Below, in pieces: positions 23,781 through 32,549 of a DNA stretch of 55,929 nt; position 1 is the stretch's first letter, and each line of letters opens with the position of its first letter. The notes beneath the pieces were generated by a model. The model searched no databases and was not told where the DNA came from. It worked only from the letters and a program-made list of their open reading frames with translations. The stretch is from a virus. Position numbers and translations under genes: made by a program. Location: positions 1 through 55,929 of IMG/VR virus record IMGVR_UViG_3300034101_000961; one strand, 5' to 3'.

Positions 23781-25733
23781 ATGAATATACTCATCTATGA
23801 CATAGAAACCATGCAGGAGCTGTTTCTAATAGGTATATACAATCCTGATACACAGCAGTGGTATGAATTCCAGGTGAGTAGAAATCTTAACCAGTTAGAT
23901 GCATTCACTAGGTTTACAGAGGAACATGCTGATTACTATTGGGTTGGGTATAACAATCTACGCTTTGATAGTCAGGTGGTTGAGTGGGTGCTACGTAATC
24001 ATGGTGATTGGTATGATCTAAGTGCATTAGAAGTGTGTGCTAAAATAGCACAGAAAGCAGCTGATGTGATACATGATGCTAACTATGATGTATTTCCTGA
24101 GTATAGAGAAGAATGGCTAACCCTCAAACAAATAGACCTATTCAGAGTGAATCACTATGATAATAAGAATCGTAGAGTTAGCTTGAAGAGATTAGAGTTT
24201 GAGATGGATCTTCCAAACATTGAAGAGATGCCTATTCATCATACTAAAACTGATATGACTGATGAGGAGATACAGCTCACTATTGACTATTGTCGTAATG
24301 ATATATATGCTACATATGAATTCTATTTGGTAACCATTGGTCAGACAGACCATCCTTTATATAAGGGTAATAATCAAATAGAGCTCAGACAGGATATATA
24401 CAATGAGTTTGGTATTCCTTGCTTAAACTATTCTGACAGTAAGATAGGTGATGAGATGATTAAGAAGTATTACTGCCAAGAAAAGAATGTGTCTTACAGT
24501 GACTTACCGAAGAAGGGTTATTTCAGAAAGCAAGTGAGAGCTAAAGATTGTATTGCTCACTATGTGGATTTCCAGACACCAGAGCTAAAAGACTTCCTAA
24601 AGCATGTAAAGAAGCAGATATTCACACTCACTGATGAATTTAAAGAATCATTAGAGTTTTATGGCAACACTTATACATTTGCAAAGGGTGGGCTACACAC
24701 AGAGAACAAGCCCAAGATATTTGAGGCTGATGAAGATAACATCATAGTTGACTGGGATGTTAGTTCATACTATCCAGCTATCATCATTAACAATGGTAAA
24801 TATCCACAGCATTTGGGTAAAGAGTTTCTTAGAGGATACAAACAGATGTTTGAAAAGAGACTAGAACTTAAACCCTTGGCTAAGAAGGATAAGAAGATTA
24901 AAGGTATTGTTGGTGCATTGAAGCTTGCAGTTAACTCTGTTTATGGTAAGAGTTCTGATATGCAGTCGTGGATTTATGATAGACAATTAACTATGTTTAC
25001 CACTATTACAGGTGAGTTGAGCTTACTAATGCTTATTGAGGCATATGAATTAGCTGGCATACGTGTAATATCTGCTAATACAGACGGAGTGACAATACTT
25101 GTAAAAAATGCAAGTTTTGATACTATGACTGCTATCAACAAATGGTGGATGGACGTAACTCAGTATGAATTAGAGCGTACTGATTATGCAAAGATTATAT
25201 TCTCTACAGTAAATGACTATTTAGCAATTAAAACCGATGGAGAAATTAAGAAGAAGGGTGACTTCCTCACTGATTTTGAGCTACACAAGAATAAGTCAGC
25301 TAGGATTGTACCTATTGCTCTCGAGCATTATTTTGTTAATGATGTGCCTGTGGCTGATACCATTCATAATTGTACAAATATATATGACTTTTGTCTCAGA
25401 CAAAAAGCAAGTAAAGACTTCCATTATGAAGGAATAGCCAATGGTAAGAAAACAGTGTACAATAAGCTAATCAGGTATTATGTGTCTAATAAGGGTGAGA
25501 AGCTGTTAAAGGTGAAGAACCCTGAATGTCAATCTAATGCTGCAGATGTATCACAAGTGGAAGCAGGTGATTGGGTAATGCATGTATGTAATTATCTACC
25601 ACCAGACCATCCTCTTGATAACATCAATTATGCTTATTACATAGAACGTGCTGAACGTATTATCAGCAAAATACAGTTAGAAGGTAAAAAGAGAAAGATA
25701 ACAATTAATCCTAATCAATTAAGTTTATTCTAA
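23781..25733 (+). CDS. DNA polymerase, family B
   Basis: 650 residues. 3'-5' exonuclease motifs: YDIET (D7, E9), NNLRFD (58-63) and YCRND (170-174). Polymerase motif A DVSSYYPAIII (326-336), motif B GALKLAVNSVYGK (378-390) and motif C SANTDGVTI (431-439), where the usual first Asp of DTD is Asn but the second Asp is kept. The C-terminus is NPNQLSLF, a perfect bacterial sliding-clamp motif. No terminal-protein (TPR1/2) insertion is obvious, so this replicates from RNA or other primers, as the primase gene downstream implies. Replicative polymerase of the phage; family-B polymerases occur in many crAss-like phages. Confidence 0.95.
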   Translation: MNILIYDIETMQELFLIGIYNPDTQQWYEFQVSRNLNQLDAFTRFTEEHADYYWVGYNNLRFDSQVVEWVLRNHGDWYDLSALEVCAKIAQKAADVIHDANYDVFPEYREEWLTLKQIDLFRVNHYDNKNRRVSLKRLEFEMDLPNIEEMPIHHTKTDMTDEEIQLTIDYCRNDIYATYEFYLVTIGQTDHPLYKGNNQIELRQDIYNEFGIPCLNYSDSKIGDEMIKKYYCQEKNVSYSDLPKKGYFRKQVRAKDCIAHYVDFQTPELKDFLKHVKKQIFTLTDEFKESLEFYGNTYTFAKGGLHTENKPKIFEADEDNIIVDWDVSSYYPAIIINNGKYPQHLGKEFLRGYKQMFEKRLELKPLAKKDKKIKGIVGALKLAVNSVYGKSSDMQSWIYDRQLTMFTTITGELSLLMLIEAYELAGIRVISANTDGVTILVKNASFDTMTAINKWWMDVTQYELERTDYAKIIFSTVNDYLAIKTDGEIKKKGDFLTDFELHKNKSARIVPIALEHYFVNDVPVADTIHNCTNIYDFCLRQKASKDFHYEGIANGKKTVYNKLIRYYVSNKGEKLLKVKNPECQSNAADVSQVEAGDWVMHVCNYLPPDHPLDNINYAYYIERAERIISKIQLEGKKRKITINPNQLSLF

Positions 25734-25909
25734 TGGGAAAATCACAATTTAAAATAGCAGCAGACCTAGTAGTAGAAGATTGTAAAGAGAATGGATACAT
25801 ATATCCTACAGCATCAGATTACTATTGGGCTTATAAGAAGTTCTTTGAAGTTGCAGAAGTGAACTTTGATATAGATAAGTTCAATGATTACATAATAAAG
25901 AGAATGTAA
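25733..25909 (+). CDS. Hypothetical protein, 58 aa
   Basis: Reads MGKSQFKIAADLVVEDCKEN and ends IIKRM; helical and aromatic. TAATG overlaps at both ends (with the polymerase stop and with the next start) support translation. Not recognised. Confidence 0.65.
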   Translation: MGKSQFKIAADLVVEDCKENGYIYPTASDYYWAYKKFFEVAEVNFDIDKFNDYIIKRM

Positions 25910-26160
25910 TGAAGATTAATAGAGAAAATGTGGCTGACCACTTGTTAGACTACCAGTTAGGAATGATTGGTAAGTCTACACAAGAGGCTCACATGACAAA
26001 AGAATGGTACAACAAATGGACCATGACACAAGAGCAACACGATCAGTTCAAAGCTTATGCATTACCACTATTAAAGAAGGTGTTTAAATGTAATAAGTCA
26101 AGAGCTGAGAGTACATTTGATTTTTTTGATTTACAATTTGGATTACGTATTAAAAATTAA
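25909..26160 (+). CDS. Hypothetical protein, 83 aa
   Basis: Begins MKINRENVADHLLDYQLGMI; a helical protein with YNKWTMTQEQHDQFKAYALP and an aromatic end (FDFFDLQFGLRIKN). Not recognised; coupled to the preceding gene. Confidence 0.62.
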   Translation: MKINRENVADHLLDYQLGMIGKSTQEAHMTKEWYNKWTMTQEQHDQFKAYALPLLKKVFKCNKSRAESTFDFFDLQFGLRIKN

Positions 26161-26164
26161 AATT

Positions 26165-26260
26165 ATGGAAAAGCAATTATTTGTTATCGATGGTTATAAG
26201 ATTTGGGCTCATACAATGGAAGAAGCTCAAAAACATTACGAAATGATAAAAAACTTTTAA
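26165..26260 (+). CDS. Tiny hypothetical protein, 31 aa
   Basis: Reads MEKQLFVIDGYKIWAHTMEE then AQKHYEMIKNF. The WAHTMEEAQKHYEMI stretch looks like a real small domain often seen in phages. The next gene starts two bases after the stop. Confidence 0.55.
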   Translation: MEKQLFVIDGYKIWAHTMEEAQKHYEMIKNF

Positions 26261-26262
26261 TT

Positions 26263-26817
26263 ATGGGAGCAAGTTGGTTTCAACAAGTAGGATATGGTAA
26301 AACATTAGACGATGCATACAAGAGTGCTTGTGAAGAAGCAGAAGTTGAATATGGACATCAGGAAGGATATAATGGTACAATCAGCACCACACATGGTGTT
26401 AGAGATATTACAGAGGAGTATAAGAGAAGTAAACTAGACTTAGAACAATTTGTACGTTCTAAGGTGGAAATATTAAACAAAAGAGACTGTTGTTCGATTT
26501 GCTTACAAGAGCCTGTTGGAAATAAGAACAAAACTAAGTCTCAAGTGGAGCACATATTTACACCAGGTACTAAGAAATGGATACTTAAATATGAGGTGAT
26601 TAATGACTGGGGAGGTAAATTTATTGGTTCTTATCTAACTAAAGGTGATGCTGTTAAAAAGGCTAGAGAATATACAGAGAAGCATCAAGTAACTACTAAA
26701 ATTACAATGAAGAAAGAATTAGATAAAAGTAGTCCAACAGTAGCTATGATAAAATACAAGAAATCACCAACAGAAAGACCAGGTAAATGGATGTTCTTTG
26801 GTTGGGCTGCAGAATAG
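26263..26817 (+). CDS. Hypothetical protein, 184 aa
   Basis: Starts at the ATG at 26263 (MGASWFQQVGYGKTLDDAYK). An upstream in-frame ATG at 26203 would overlap the 31-aa gene and is rejected. The first 60 residues follow a known phage pattern (GASWFQ...AF..A...A...YGH..YNGTIS) seen in small host-takeover proteins. A second domain includes VEHIFTPGTKKWILKYEVIN and basic tail. Contains CCSICL near residue 80. Function unknown. Confidence 0.68.
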   Translation: MGASWFQQVGYGKTLDDAYKSACEEAEVEYGHQEGYNGTISTTHGVRDITEEYKRSKLDLEQFVRSKVEILNKRDCCSICLQEPVGNKNKTKSQVEHIFTPGTKKWILKYEVINDWGGKFIGSYLTKGDAVKKAREYTEKHQVTTKITMKKELDKSSPTVAMIKYKKSPTERPGKWMFFGWAAE

Positions 26818-26862
26818 ATACGTAAATATACGTATATATACGATAACATAACCAAAACAAAA

Positions 26863-27171
26863 ATGAATAAAGAGTTTATCCCTTATGAACAAGCATTAGA
26901 ACTTAAAGAATTAGGTTTTAAAAAAGATAATGATTTTGGACTTCTTTACAAAGGGAAGGATATTCCTGCAATACTCTATCAACAAGCATTTAGATTTTTT
27001 AGAGATAAGTATGAACTTTCAAGCTGGATATACAACAGTGACCTTAAAAAGTATTTTTTCACAATACTTCAAAATGGTAGAATAATAAAAGCTCACGAAG
27101 AACTACTTACTTACGAAGAAGCAGAACTTGCTTGTCTTAAAAAATTAATTGAAATAGTTAAAAACAAATAA
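26863..27171 (+). CDS. Hypothetical protein, 102 aa
   Basis: Begins MNKEFIPYEQALELKELGFK, a pattern (FIPYEQALELKELGF) common in phage proteins. It looks like a two-part alpha/beta domain ending in a helix (ELACLKKLIEIVKNK). The leader CCAAAACAAAAATG is a strong A-rich start. Three near-copies of ATACGTA lie in the spacer before it. Confidence 0.68.
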   Translation: MNKEFIPYEQALELKELGFKKDNDFGLLYKGKDIPAILYQQAFRFFRDKYELSSWIYNSDLKKYFFTILQNGRIIKAHEELLTYEEAELACLKKLIEIVKNK

Positions 27172-27172
27172 T

Positions 27173-27394
27173 ATGGACATAACAATGTGTGAAGGTGGTC
27201 ATTGTATGCTAAGACTTAGCTGCCACAGATATACAGCAAAAGCTGATGAATTAGCTCAATCCTACTTTACTGAACCTCCATATAAGGTGAACATGATGTT
27301 AGATGATGTTGAGAAATCATTAGGTGTCGTAACATTAAGTTGTGCTTATTTTTGGAACAATGCAGAAGAAAGAGATGAAAAACCTAAAGATTAA
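27173..27394 (+). CDS. Small Cys/His protein, 73 aa
   Basis: Begins MDITMCEGGHCMLRLSCHRY. CxxxxCxxxxxC plus a later Cys (LSCAYF) form a conserved pattern (C....C......RYTAKADE.QSYF..PP) seen in many phage proteins, probably zinc binding. Function unknown. Confidence 0.72.
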   Translation: MDITMCEGGHCMLRLSCHRYTAKADELAQSYFTEPPYKVNMMLDDVEKSLGVVTLSCAYFWNNAEERDEKPKD

Positions 27395-27575
27395 CGAAGA
27401 TTTCGAGAGAGAATTTCTTAAAGATTTAGTATATTTGCAAGAGGAGAGCCATGAGCTTGATAAACAAATCCAAGAGGAGACAAACAAGTTTAGAAAGCCT
27501 GCAGCTATATTTATTGTAGATACAGATAAAATCTTAGAGAGAGATGAAGTTAGACATAACGTACTTCCATTTTGA
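27375..27575 (+). CDS. Hypothetical protein, 66 aa
   Basis: Begins MKNLKINEDFEREFLKDLVY. Acidic helical protein (EESHELDKQIQEETNKF). Overlaps the upstream gene by 20 bases and the downstream gene by 32; an earlier in-frame ATG (27342) would overlap more. Confidence 0.55.
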   Translation: MKNLKINEDFEREFLKDLVYLQEESHELDKQIQEETNKFRKPAAIFIVDTDKILERDEVRHNVLPF

Positions 27576-28167
27576 GGAACTACTTAAGAAAGGATACAAC
27601 CTAGATGTTGTATTTCTATTAAAGCTTATAGAGGAGAATTATGATGTTCGTGCATTGAGAGATGATAACATTAAGATAGAAGCTCTTTATCAGACGTTAG
27701 TTAGGAAAGGATTGATAACAGAAAAGGGACTAACGCTCACAGGTAAAGAGCTTCTAAAATTTATTAACATCAAAGAACCAACTGTCAGGATACAGAAGAA
27801 GGTTGACATCACATCAGAGTTTGAAGAGTGGTGGAAAGCTTTTCCAGGTACAGATTCATTTACACACAAAGGGAAGAAGTTCTCAGGTGGTAGAACATTG
27901 AAGAGAACCAAAGAAGACTGTCAGTTGAAATTTGATAAGATATTAGAGGAAGGAGAATATACAGCAAAAGACCTAATAGATTCGTTGAATCTAGATGTGT
28001 TACAAAAGAAAGAGAATTCTGTAAAGACAGGGACTAATAGGCTAACATATATGCAAAACAGTCTCACTTATTTAAACCAGCGTTCTTTTGAACCATTTAT
28101 AGAGCTCTTAAAAGAGGGCTATAATGTGGAAGATAAAGCACCTACAAATGGAGGAACTGATATATGA
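27544..28167 (+). CDS. Replication initiator/helicase-loader-like protein
   Basis: 207 residues. N-terminal helix-turn-helix-like part (FEELLKKGYNLDVVFLLKLI; VRKGLITEKGLTLTGKELLK), then FEEWWKAFPGTDSFTHKGK (about 93-111) and a helical C-terminal part (NRLTYMQNSLTYLNQRSFEP) that recalls the C-terminal domain of phage and plasmid replication proteins related to DnaD. It lies before the DnaB-like helicase, fitting a loader or initiator. Moderate confidence. Confidence 0.6.
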   Translation: MKLDITYFHFEELLKKGYNLDVVFLLKLIEENYDVRALRDDNIKIEALYQTLVRKGLITEKGLTLTGKELLKFINIKEPTVRIQKKVDITSEFEEWWKAFPGTDSFTHKGKKFSGGRTLKRTKEDCQLKFDKILEEGEYTAKDLIDSLNLDVLQKKENSVKTGTNRLTYMQNSLTYLNQRSFEPFIELLKEGYNVEDKAPTNGGTDI

Positions 28168-28373
28168 CACCAAAAGAAAAAGCACAAGAATTATTTGGAA
28201 AATATGCAATGTATCTAAGGGCAAATTTAATGTATGATGAGGAAGCTAATGAAGATGCTAAACAATGTGCATTAATAGCAGTAGACGAGATATTAGATAC
28301 CATAAAGTGGTGCATTGGTGATAGCCAAGTTGAATATTGGCAAGAAGTTAAAAAAGAAATAGAACTACTATGA
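28164..28373 (+). CDS. Hypothetical protein, 69 aa
   Basis: Begins MTPKEKAQELFGKYAMYLRA. Pattern KAQELF.KY......A.QCALIAVDEIL.....W..VK.EIE.L is widespread in small phage proteins, always helical, function unknown. ATGA overlaps with both neighbours. Confidence 0.72.
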   Translation: MTPKEKAQELFGKYAMYLRANLMYDEEANEDAKQCALIAVDEILDTIKWCIGDSQVEYWQEVKKEIELL

Positions 28374-29434
28374 GTTTTGAAGACTTAAAAAAACAGGTAC
28401 AGGCAGGCTTAGAGGGTAGGAATGGTGGTATACCTATGGGTTTTGATAGACTTAATAGATATATTGGTATTAGAAAGTCCATATATACACTTGTAGGTGG
28501 TCTCACGGGTTCTGGTAAGACTAGCTTTATTGATGATGCATACGTGCTTAATCCATTTGATTGGTATATAAGCAAAGCAAATAAAACAAACATCAAGCTA
28601 AGGATTATATACAGATCCATGGAGAGAAGTAGAACCTATAAGATGGCTAAATGGGTAGGTAGGAGAATATTCATCGATCATGGTGTAACTATCACAGTTA
28701 ACAAACTGTTGGGCTGGAATGATAGAATGACCAAAGATGAGCATGATCTATTTCTAATGTATGAAGACTATATAGGAGAGATGAGCGAAGTGATTACAAT
28801 CATTGATGGTCCAGAGAATGCTGTAGGTATAGCCAAAGAGTTAAAGGCACATGCTTTACAGAATGGAACCATTGAGCAGGTGGATGAATACAATAAGAAG
28901 TATTTCCCCACAAATGAGAATGAAATCACTATGGTTGTTATCGATCATATAGGCTTATTAAAAACTACACAAGCCCAGCCTACAAAGAAAGATGCTATTG
29001 ATAAGATGAGTGACGAGCTCAGATATGCTAGAGACTTCTATGGATATAGTCCTGTTGTTGTTAGTCAGTTCAATAGGAGCATTTCTAACATGGCAAGATT
29101 AAAGAGTGGTGATGTAGAACCACAACTAGAAGACTTTGCAGAGAGTTCAAGCACGCAGAATGATGCTGATGTTGTACTAGGATTGTTTGACCCAATGAGA
29201 TATAAAGTGGCTGATCCATCAGGCTATGAATTAGATAAGCTGAAGGATAACTTTGGTGCCAAGTATTTTAGATCTCTCAGGCTAATTAAGAATAGCTATG
29301 GTGAAGATGATGTTAGAATAGGCTTAGGCTTCTTAGGAAGCATTGGTATGTTCAAAGAACTGCCTAGAGTGAAAGACATTACAGAGGCGGATTACACAGC
29401 AGTGGTGAATAAATCATTTTTCCTAAACAAATAA
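28370..29434 (+). CDS. DnaB-like replicative helicase
   Basis: 354 residues. RecA-fold ATPase with Walker A GGLTGSGKTS (about 43-52), a Walker B MVVIDHIGLL (about 188-197), and the helicase motif VVVSQFNRS (about 224-232) that in DnaB carries the Gln-Arg sensor. An N-terminal DnaB domain is missing, so it is the C-terminal motor only. It starts four bases inside the previous gene (ATGA). Unwinds the fork ahead of the family-B polymerase. Confidence 0.9.
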   Translation: MSFEDLKKQVQAGLEGRNGGIPMGFDRLNRYIGIRKSIYTLVGGLTGSGKTSFIDDAYVLNPFDWYISKANKTNIKLRIIYRSMERSRTYKMAKWVGRRIFIDHGVTITVNKLLGWNDRMTKDEHDLFLMYEDYIGEMSEVITIIDGPENAVGIAKELKAHALQNGTIEQVDEYNKKYFPTNENEITMVVIDHIGLLKTTQAQPTKKDAIDKMSDELRYARDFYGYSPVVVSQFNRSISNMARLKSGDVEPQLEDFAESSSTQNDADVVLGLFDPMRYKVADPSGYELDKLKDNFGAKYFRSLRLIKNSYGEDDVRIGLGFLGSIGMFKELPRVKDITEADYTAVVNKSFFLNK

Positions 29435-29436
29435 AC

Positions 29437-29637
29437 ATGAGTATAAAAACAAACGTATATAACACGCTACCAAGTAAAAAAGATCATTGGTGGCAGATTG
29501 TAGTATTGCCTACAGTTAGTATTATGAACAACATACAAAAATATGATCCATACGTGGCTGTCAATTTTGAATGGTTATTTTGGTCATTTACTACAATATT
29601 AAGCTATGGCAAAAAAGGAAATCTCTCTACGAGATAA
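29437..29637 (+). CDS. Small Trp-rich protein
   Basis: 66 residues: MSIKTNVYNTLPSKKDHWWQ, IVVLPTVSI and EWLFWSFTTI. The pattern VLPT..I...Y..V..EWLFWS is repeated in many phage small proteins, suggesting a conserved but unknown membrane-proximal factor. Overlaps the helicase gene by 32 bases. Confidence 0.6.
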   Translation: MSIKTNVYNTLPSKKDHWWQIVVLPTVSIMNNIQKYDPYVAVNFEWLFWSFTTILSYGKKGNLSTR

Positions 29638-30694
29638 GAGGCAACAAGAGTTTGCTGAGGTGTTTCTAAAACATGGAGAGTTTGGTATTCTAAACTTATG
29701 TCCTAGATTTGGGAAGATCTATACAACTATCAACATATTAGAGAAACTAGACAAAGATATCAACATCCTGATAGCCTATCCAGATCTTAAGATTAAGGAA
29801 GCTTGGGAAGCTGATTTCAAGACTAGAAAATACAAGAATCCCCATATAACGTACACTACGCACCTATCTATTAAAAAGCACACAGGAGGTGTATTTGACC
29901 TAGTAATACTAGATGAGATACATTTACTGTCAGAAGCACAAATAGAGGCTGTAAAGGAGCTAAAATGCATAAGTGTGCTTGGTCTTACAGGAACATTAGC
30001 TAGTAGTACAGAAAGGACCCTCAATGAGGAGCTTGGACTGAATGTATTAGCTACCTATCCAATAGAACAAGCTATTGCAGAAGGGGTTATTACAGACTAT
30101 GAAATCACTGTGATAAAGGTTCCTTTGGATGATAAGCGTATTAACGATTATAAGGGGAAGAAGCGTACAGAGAAGAAACAATTTGATAGCTATGCCTGGG
30201 TGATTGACCAGCTAGAAAGACAAGGAAAAGCAACAATGTTCCTACGTCTAGCTAGAATGAGAATCATACAGAACAGTGTAGCTAAAATGGAGAAGACAAG
30301 AGAAATCTTAGCTAAATACAAGCAAGATAGAATCTTGGTATTTTGTGGTGTTACTAAAATAGCTGACACACTTGGTATTCCTTCCTATCACAGTAAATCT
30401 ACAGAGAAAGAAATCTTTACAGATTTTGCTGCAGGTAAAGGAAATCATTTGGCTGTTGTTAAGATAGGTAACACAGGTGTAACTTACAAACCACTTAACA
30501 AGGTGATTATCAATTACTTCGATAGTAATGCAGAAAACCTTGCTCAGAAAATTAATAGATGTATGGCTATGGAATACAACACTCCAGATAAGAAAGCCCA
30601 TATATACATCATATCTTCTAATGAGGAAGTGGAATTAAAATGGCTCAAGAAAGCTCTTGAGTTCTTTGACAAATCAAAAATTAAATACGTATGA
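29606..30694 (+). CDS. SF2 DEAH/H-box helicase with degenerate Walker A
   Basis: 362 residues. Motif I region CPRFGKIYTTIN (about 31-42) has Ile where Thr/Ser is expected after GK. Motif II LDEIH (about 100), motif III GLTGTLAS (about 130) and C-terminal helicase features (ILVFCGVTKIADTL; INRCMAMEYN) are intact. The family (UvsW, SNF2 relatives) remodels branched DNA. Placement between DnaB and recombination ATPase suggests fork or recombination work. The Walker A change may lower ATPase activity. Confidence 0.8.
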   Translation: MAKKEISLRDKRQQEFAEVFLKHGEFGILNLCPRFGKIYTTINILEKLDKDINILIAYPDLKIKEAWEADFKTRKYKNPHITYTTHLSIKKHTGGVFDLVILDEIHLLSEAQIEAVKELKCISVLGLTGTLASSTERTLNEELGLNVLATYPIEQAIAEGVITDYEITVIKVPLDDKRINDYKGKKRTEKKQFDSYAWVIDQLERQGKATMFLRLARMRIIQNSVAKMEKTREILAKYKQDRILVFCGVTKIADTLGIPSYHSKSTEKEIFTDFAAGKGNHLAVVKIGNTGVTYKPLNKVIINYFDSNAENLAQKINRCMAMEYNTPDKKAHIYIISSNEEVELKWLKKALEFFDKSKIKYV

Positions 30695-30903
30695 ATTTAG
30701 AATTATTAGAAGAAACAATGCCAGGATCTGGTACAATGTATGTAGTTAGATTAGATGGTTCAGCAATTAAATGGTTTGCTCGCAAAGAAGAAGGAGAGAA
30801 GTATTACAATGAAATTATTGCTAATCCAGACCTACTAAAACCTGTAAAAAATATTTTGAAATCTCAGGAAATTACCTTATCTTTGGAGGAAACAAATAAC
30901 TAA
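30691..30903 (+). CDS. Hypothetical protein, 70 aa
   Basis: Begins MNLELLEETMPGSGTMYVVR; an alpha/beta mini-domain (LDGSAIKWFARKEEGEKYYN). ATGA overlap with the helicase stop. Not recognised. Confidence 0.6.
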   Translation: MNLELLEETMPGSGTMYVVRLDGSAIKWFARKEEGEKYYNEIIANPDLLKPVKNILKSQEITLSLEETNN

Positions 30904-30912
30904 ATATTAAAC

Positions 30913-31584
30913 ATGGCAAGCAAATTAATTGGTATTGTTGGTCCAACTGGTACAGGTAAATCAACGTCTATCAAACACTTAGATCCAAAGGAAACGTACA
31001 TCATCAATGTTGCTAAAAAGGAACTACCTTTTAAAGGAGCAGAGAAGCTGTACAATTCAGAAAACAAGAATTACAAAGAGGTAGATGATGCAATTGAAAT
31101 CACTCGATTGCTCAAGACTATCTCAGAGAAAGCACCTCACATCAAGAACATCATCATTGAAGACTCTAATTACATTATGGGATTCAATATGATAGCAAAA
31201 GCTACAGAAACTGGCTTTACTAAGTTTACACTTATGGCTAGAGATATGGTAGAGCTATTTAGAGAAGCAAGAAGATTGCGTGATGATTTAAAAGTGTTCT
31301 ATTTCACACACCCTGAAACTATTGAAGATGGTGGTGAGATTATAGGATACAAAATCAAAACTGCAGGTAAATTGATTGATAATCAGATTGTCCTTGAAGG
31401 TTTACTAACTGTGTGTCTATATACACATGTAGAAGATAGCAAGGATGGTTCTGCTAATTATCAGTTCTTAACAAATCGCTTTAGAAAGTATCCAGCCAAG
31501 AGTCCAGATGGTATGTTTGCAGATATTAAAATCCCAAACAACTTACAGCTTGTAGTAGACACAATTGACGAATATTATAAATAA
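30913..31584 (+). CDS. RecA-like ATPase (Sak4/AAA_24 type)
   Basis: 223 residues with Walker A GIVGPTGTGKSTSI (about 7-20), a Walker B IIIEDSNYIM (about 78-87) and a sensor segment VFYFTHPE (about 137). This layout fits Sak4-type single-strand-annealing ATPases, which in phages are encoded next to SSB, as here. Likely role: strand annealing or exchange with the SSB. Pairing with its neighbour raises confidence. Confidence 0.78.
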   Translation: MASKLIGIVGPTGTGKSTSIKHLDPKETYIINVAKKELPFKGAEKLYNSENKNYKEVDDAIEITRLLKTISEKAPHIKNIIIEDSNYIMGFNMIAKATETGFTKFTLMARDMVELFREARRLRDDLKVFYFTHPETIEDGGEIIGYKIKTAGKLIDNQIVLEGLLTVCLYTHVEDSKDGSANYQFLTNRFRKYPAKSPDGMFADIKIPNNLQLVVDTIDEYYK

Positions 31585-31603
31585 CAATTAAAACTAGAAA
31601 AAC

Positions 31604-32479
31604 ATGTCAGGAATCGGTGGAAACAAAAGACAGCAATCAAGTGGTAACGAATCTAACTTCTCGAAGAAGGTAGGTTTATTTGAAGCTAATGTGATTGCAA
31701 TTAACCCAACAATTGAAGAGTTCAAAGACAAATTAGGTATTGAACTTAAAGAAGACAGCAAGGCGGCTGATTACTTAGGAATGAGTCAAGATGGTAACAA
31801 AACACTACGTGTAGACATCTGGCTTGAAGAAGTTAAGAGTAAGGATAAGTTTAAGGCTGTATTCTTCCTTGAGAACAAAGAAAGAGAGAATAAAGATGGC
31901 AGCAAGAAGCAATATATCAACTCTGTTGGTACATGTTCTTGGGCTGATGATGAAAATAATCTCCCTAAATGGTTTACAGAGCGTGAAGTTCGTGTAGCTA
32001 ATGTAGGTGAAGAAGACTTTTATAGTTTCTTACGCACATGGTTAGGTAACCTAGACTTACGTGATGCTGAATCTACATTACAGTTAGATTGGAGCAAGCT
32101 TATGAAAGGTAATGTAAAAGACCTAAGAGACCAAATCAACGGTGAATGGTGTACAAATGTTGTTGCTTTAGCTACAGTGAAGACTGTTGAGAAAGATGGT
32201 GACATTAAAGAATATCAAGGTGTATATACTAAGGGATTCCTACCTGCTTATACATTGAAGCAATTTAGACTAGTAGATTTCAGTAGCTCTGCAATCCTTA
32301 AAGGATTACGTGAGAAGAAGTCTAAAGATCTAAAACCTCATGAGCGTTTTGTATTAAACGTTACAGGTGAGTATGGATGTAAAGAGTTCTATACATTCAA
32401 AGACTTAGCAGAGTATAACGCAGATGATAATCTTGTAGCCTCGGATAGAGTGCTAGAAGAAGATGATAGCGACTTTTAA
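31604..32479 (+). CDS. Single-stranded DNA-binding protein
   Basis: 291 residues with an OB-like central part (TLRVDIWLEEVKSKDKFKAV; FFLENKERENKDGSKKQYIN), a helical insert, and an acidic C-terminal tail ending EEDDSDF, the hallmark that lets SSBs recruit replication partners. T4 gp32-like in size. Follows the Sak4-like gene; a terminator follows its stop. Good functional fit, distant in sequence. Confidence 0.8.
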   Translation: MSGIGGNKRQQSSGNESNFSKKVGLFEANVIAINPTIEEFKDKLGIELKEDSKAADYLGMSQDGNKTLRVDIWLEEVKSKDKFKAVFFLENKERENKDGSKKQYINSVGTCSWADDENNLPKWFTEREVRVANVGEEDFYSFLRTWLGNLDLRDAESTLQLDWSKLMKGNVKDLRDQINGEWCTNVVALATVKTVEKDGDIKEYQGVYTKGFLPAYTLKQFRLVDFSSSAILKGLREKKSKDLKPHERFVLNVTGEYGCKEFYTFKDLAEYNADDNLVASDRVLEEDDSDF

Positions 32480-32500
32480 TTTTGTCCCCTCCCCCTATAA

Positions 32501-32533
32501 AAGCCCCTCATCTGTAAAAAGGTGGGGGGTTTT
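32501..32533 (+). terminator. Intrinsic terminator after SSB
   Basis: AAGCCCCTCA pairs with TGGGGGGTTTT (G-T wobbles) across a 12-base loop, followed by TTTTAAC. Splits the recombination genes from the primase; TAATTTTG just before it resembles a -7 promoter element. Confidence 0.75.
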
Positions 32534-32549
32534 AACTTTATATATATAT

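Noticed and set aside
26203-26262. N-terminal extension of the 184-aa protein
   Set aside because: It would overlap the 31-aa gene almost fully; the ATG at 26263 has correct spacing and the family-like start GASWFQ.
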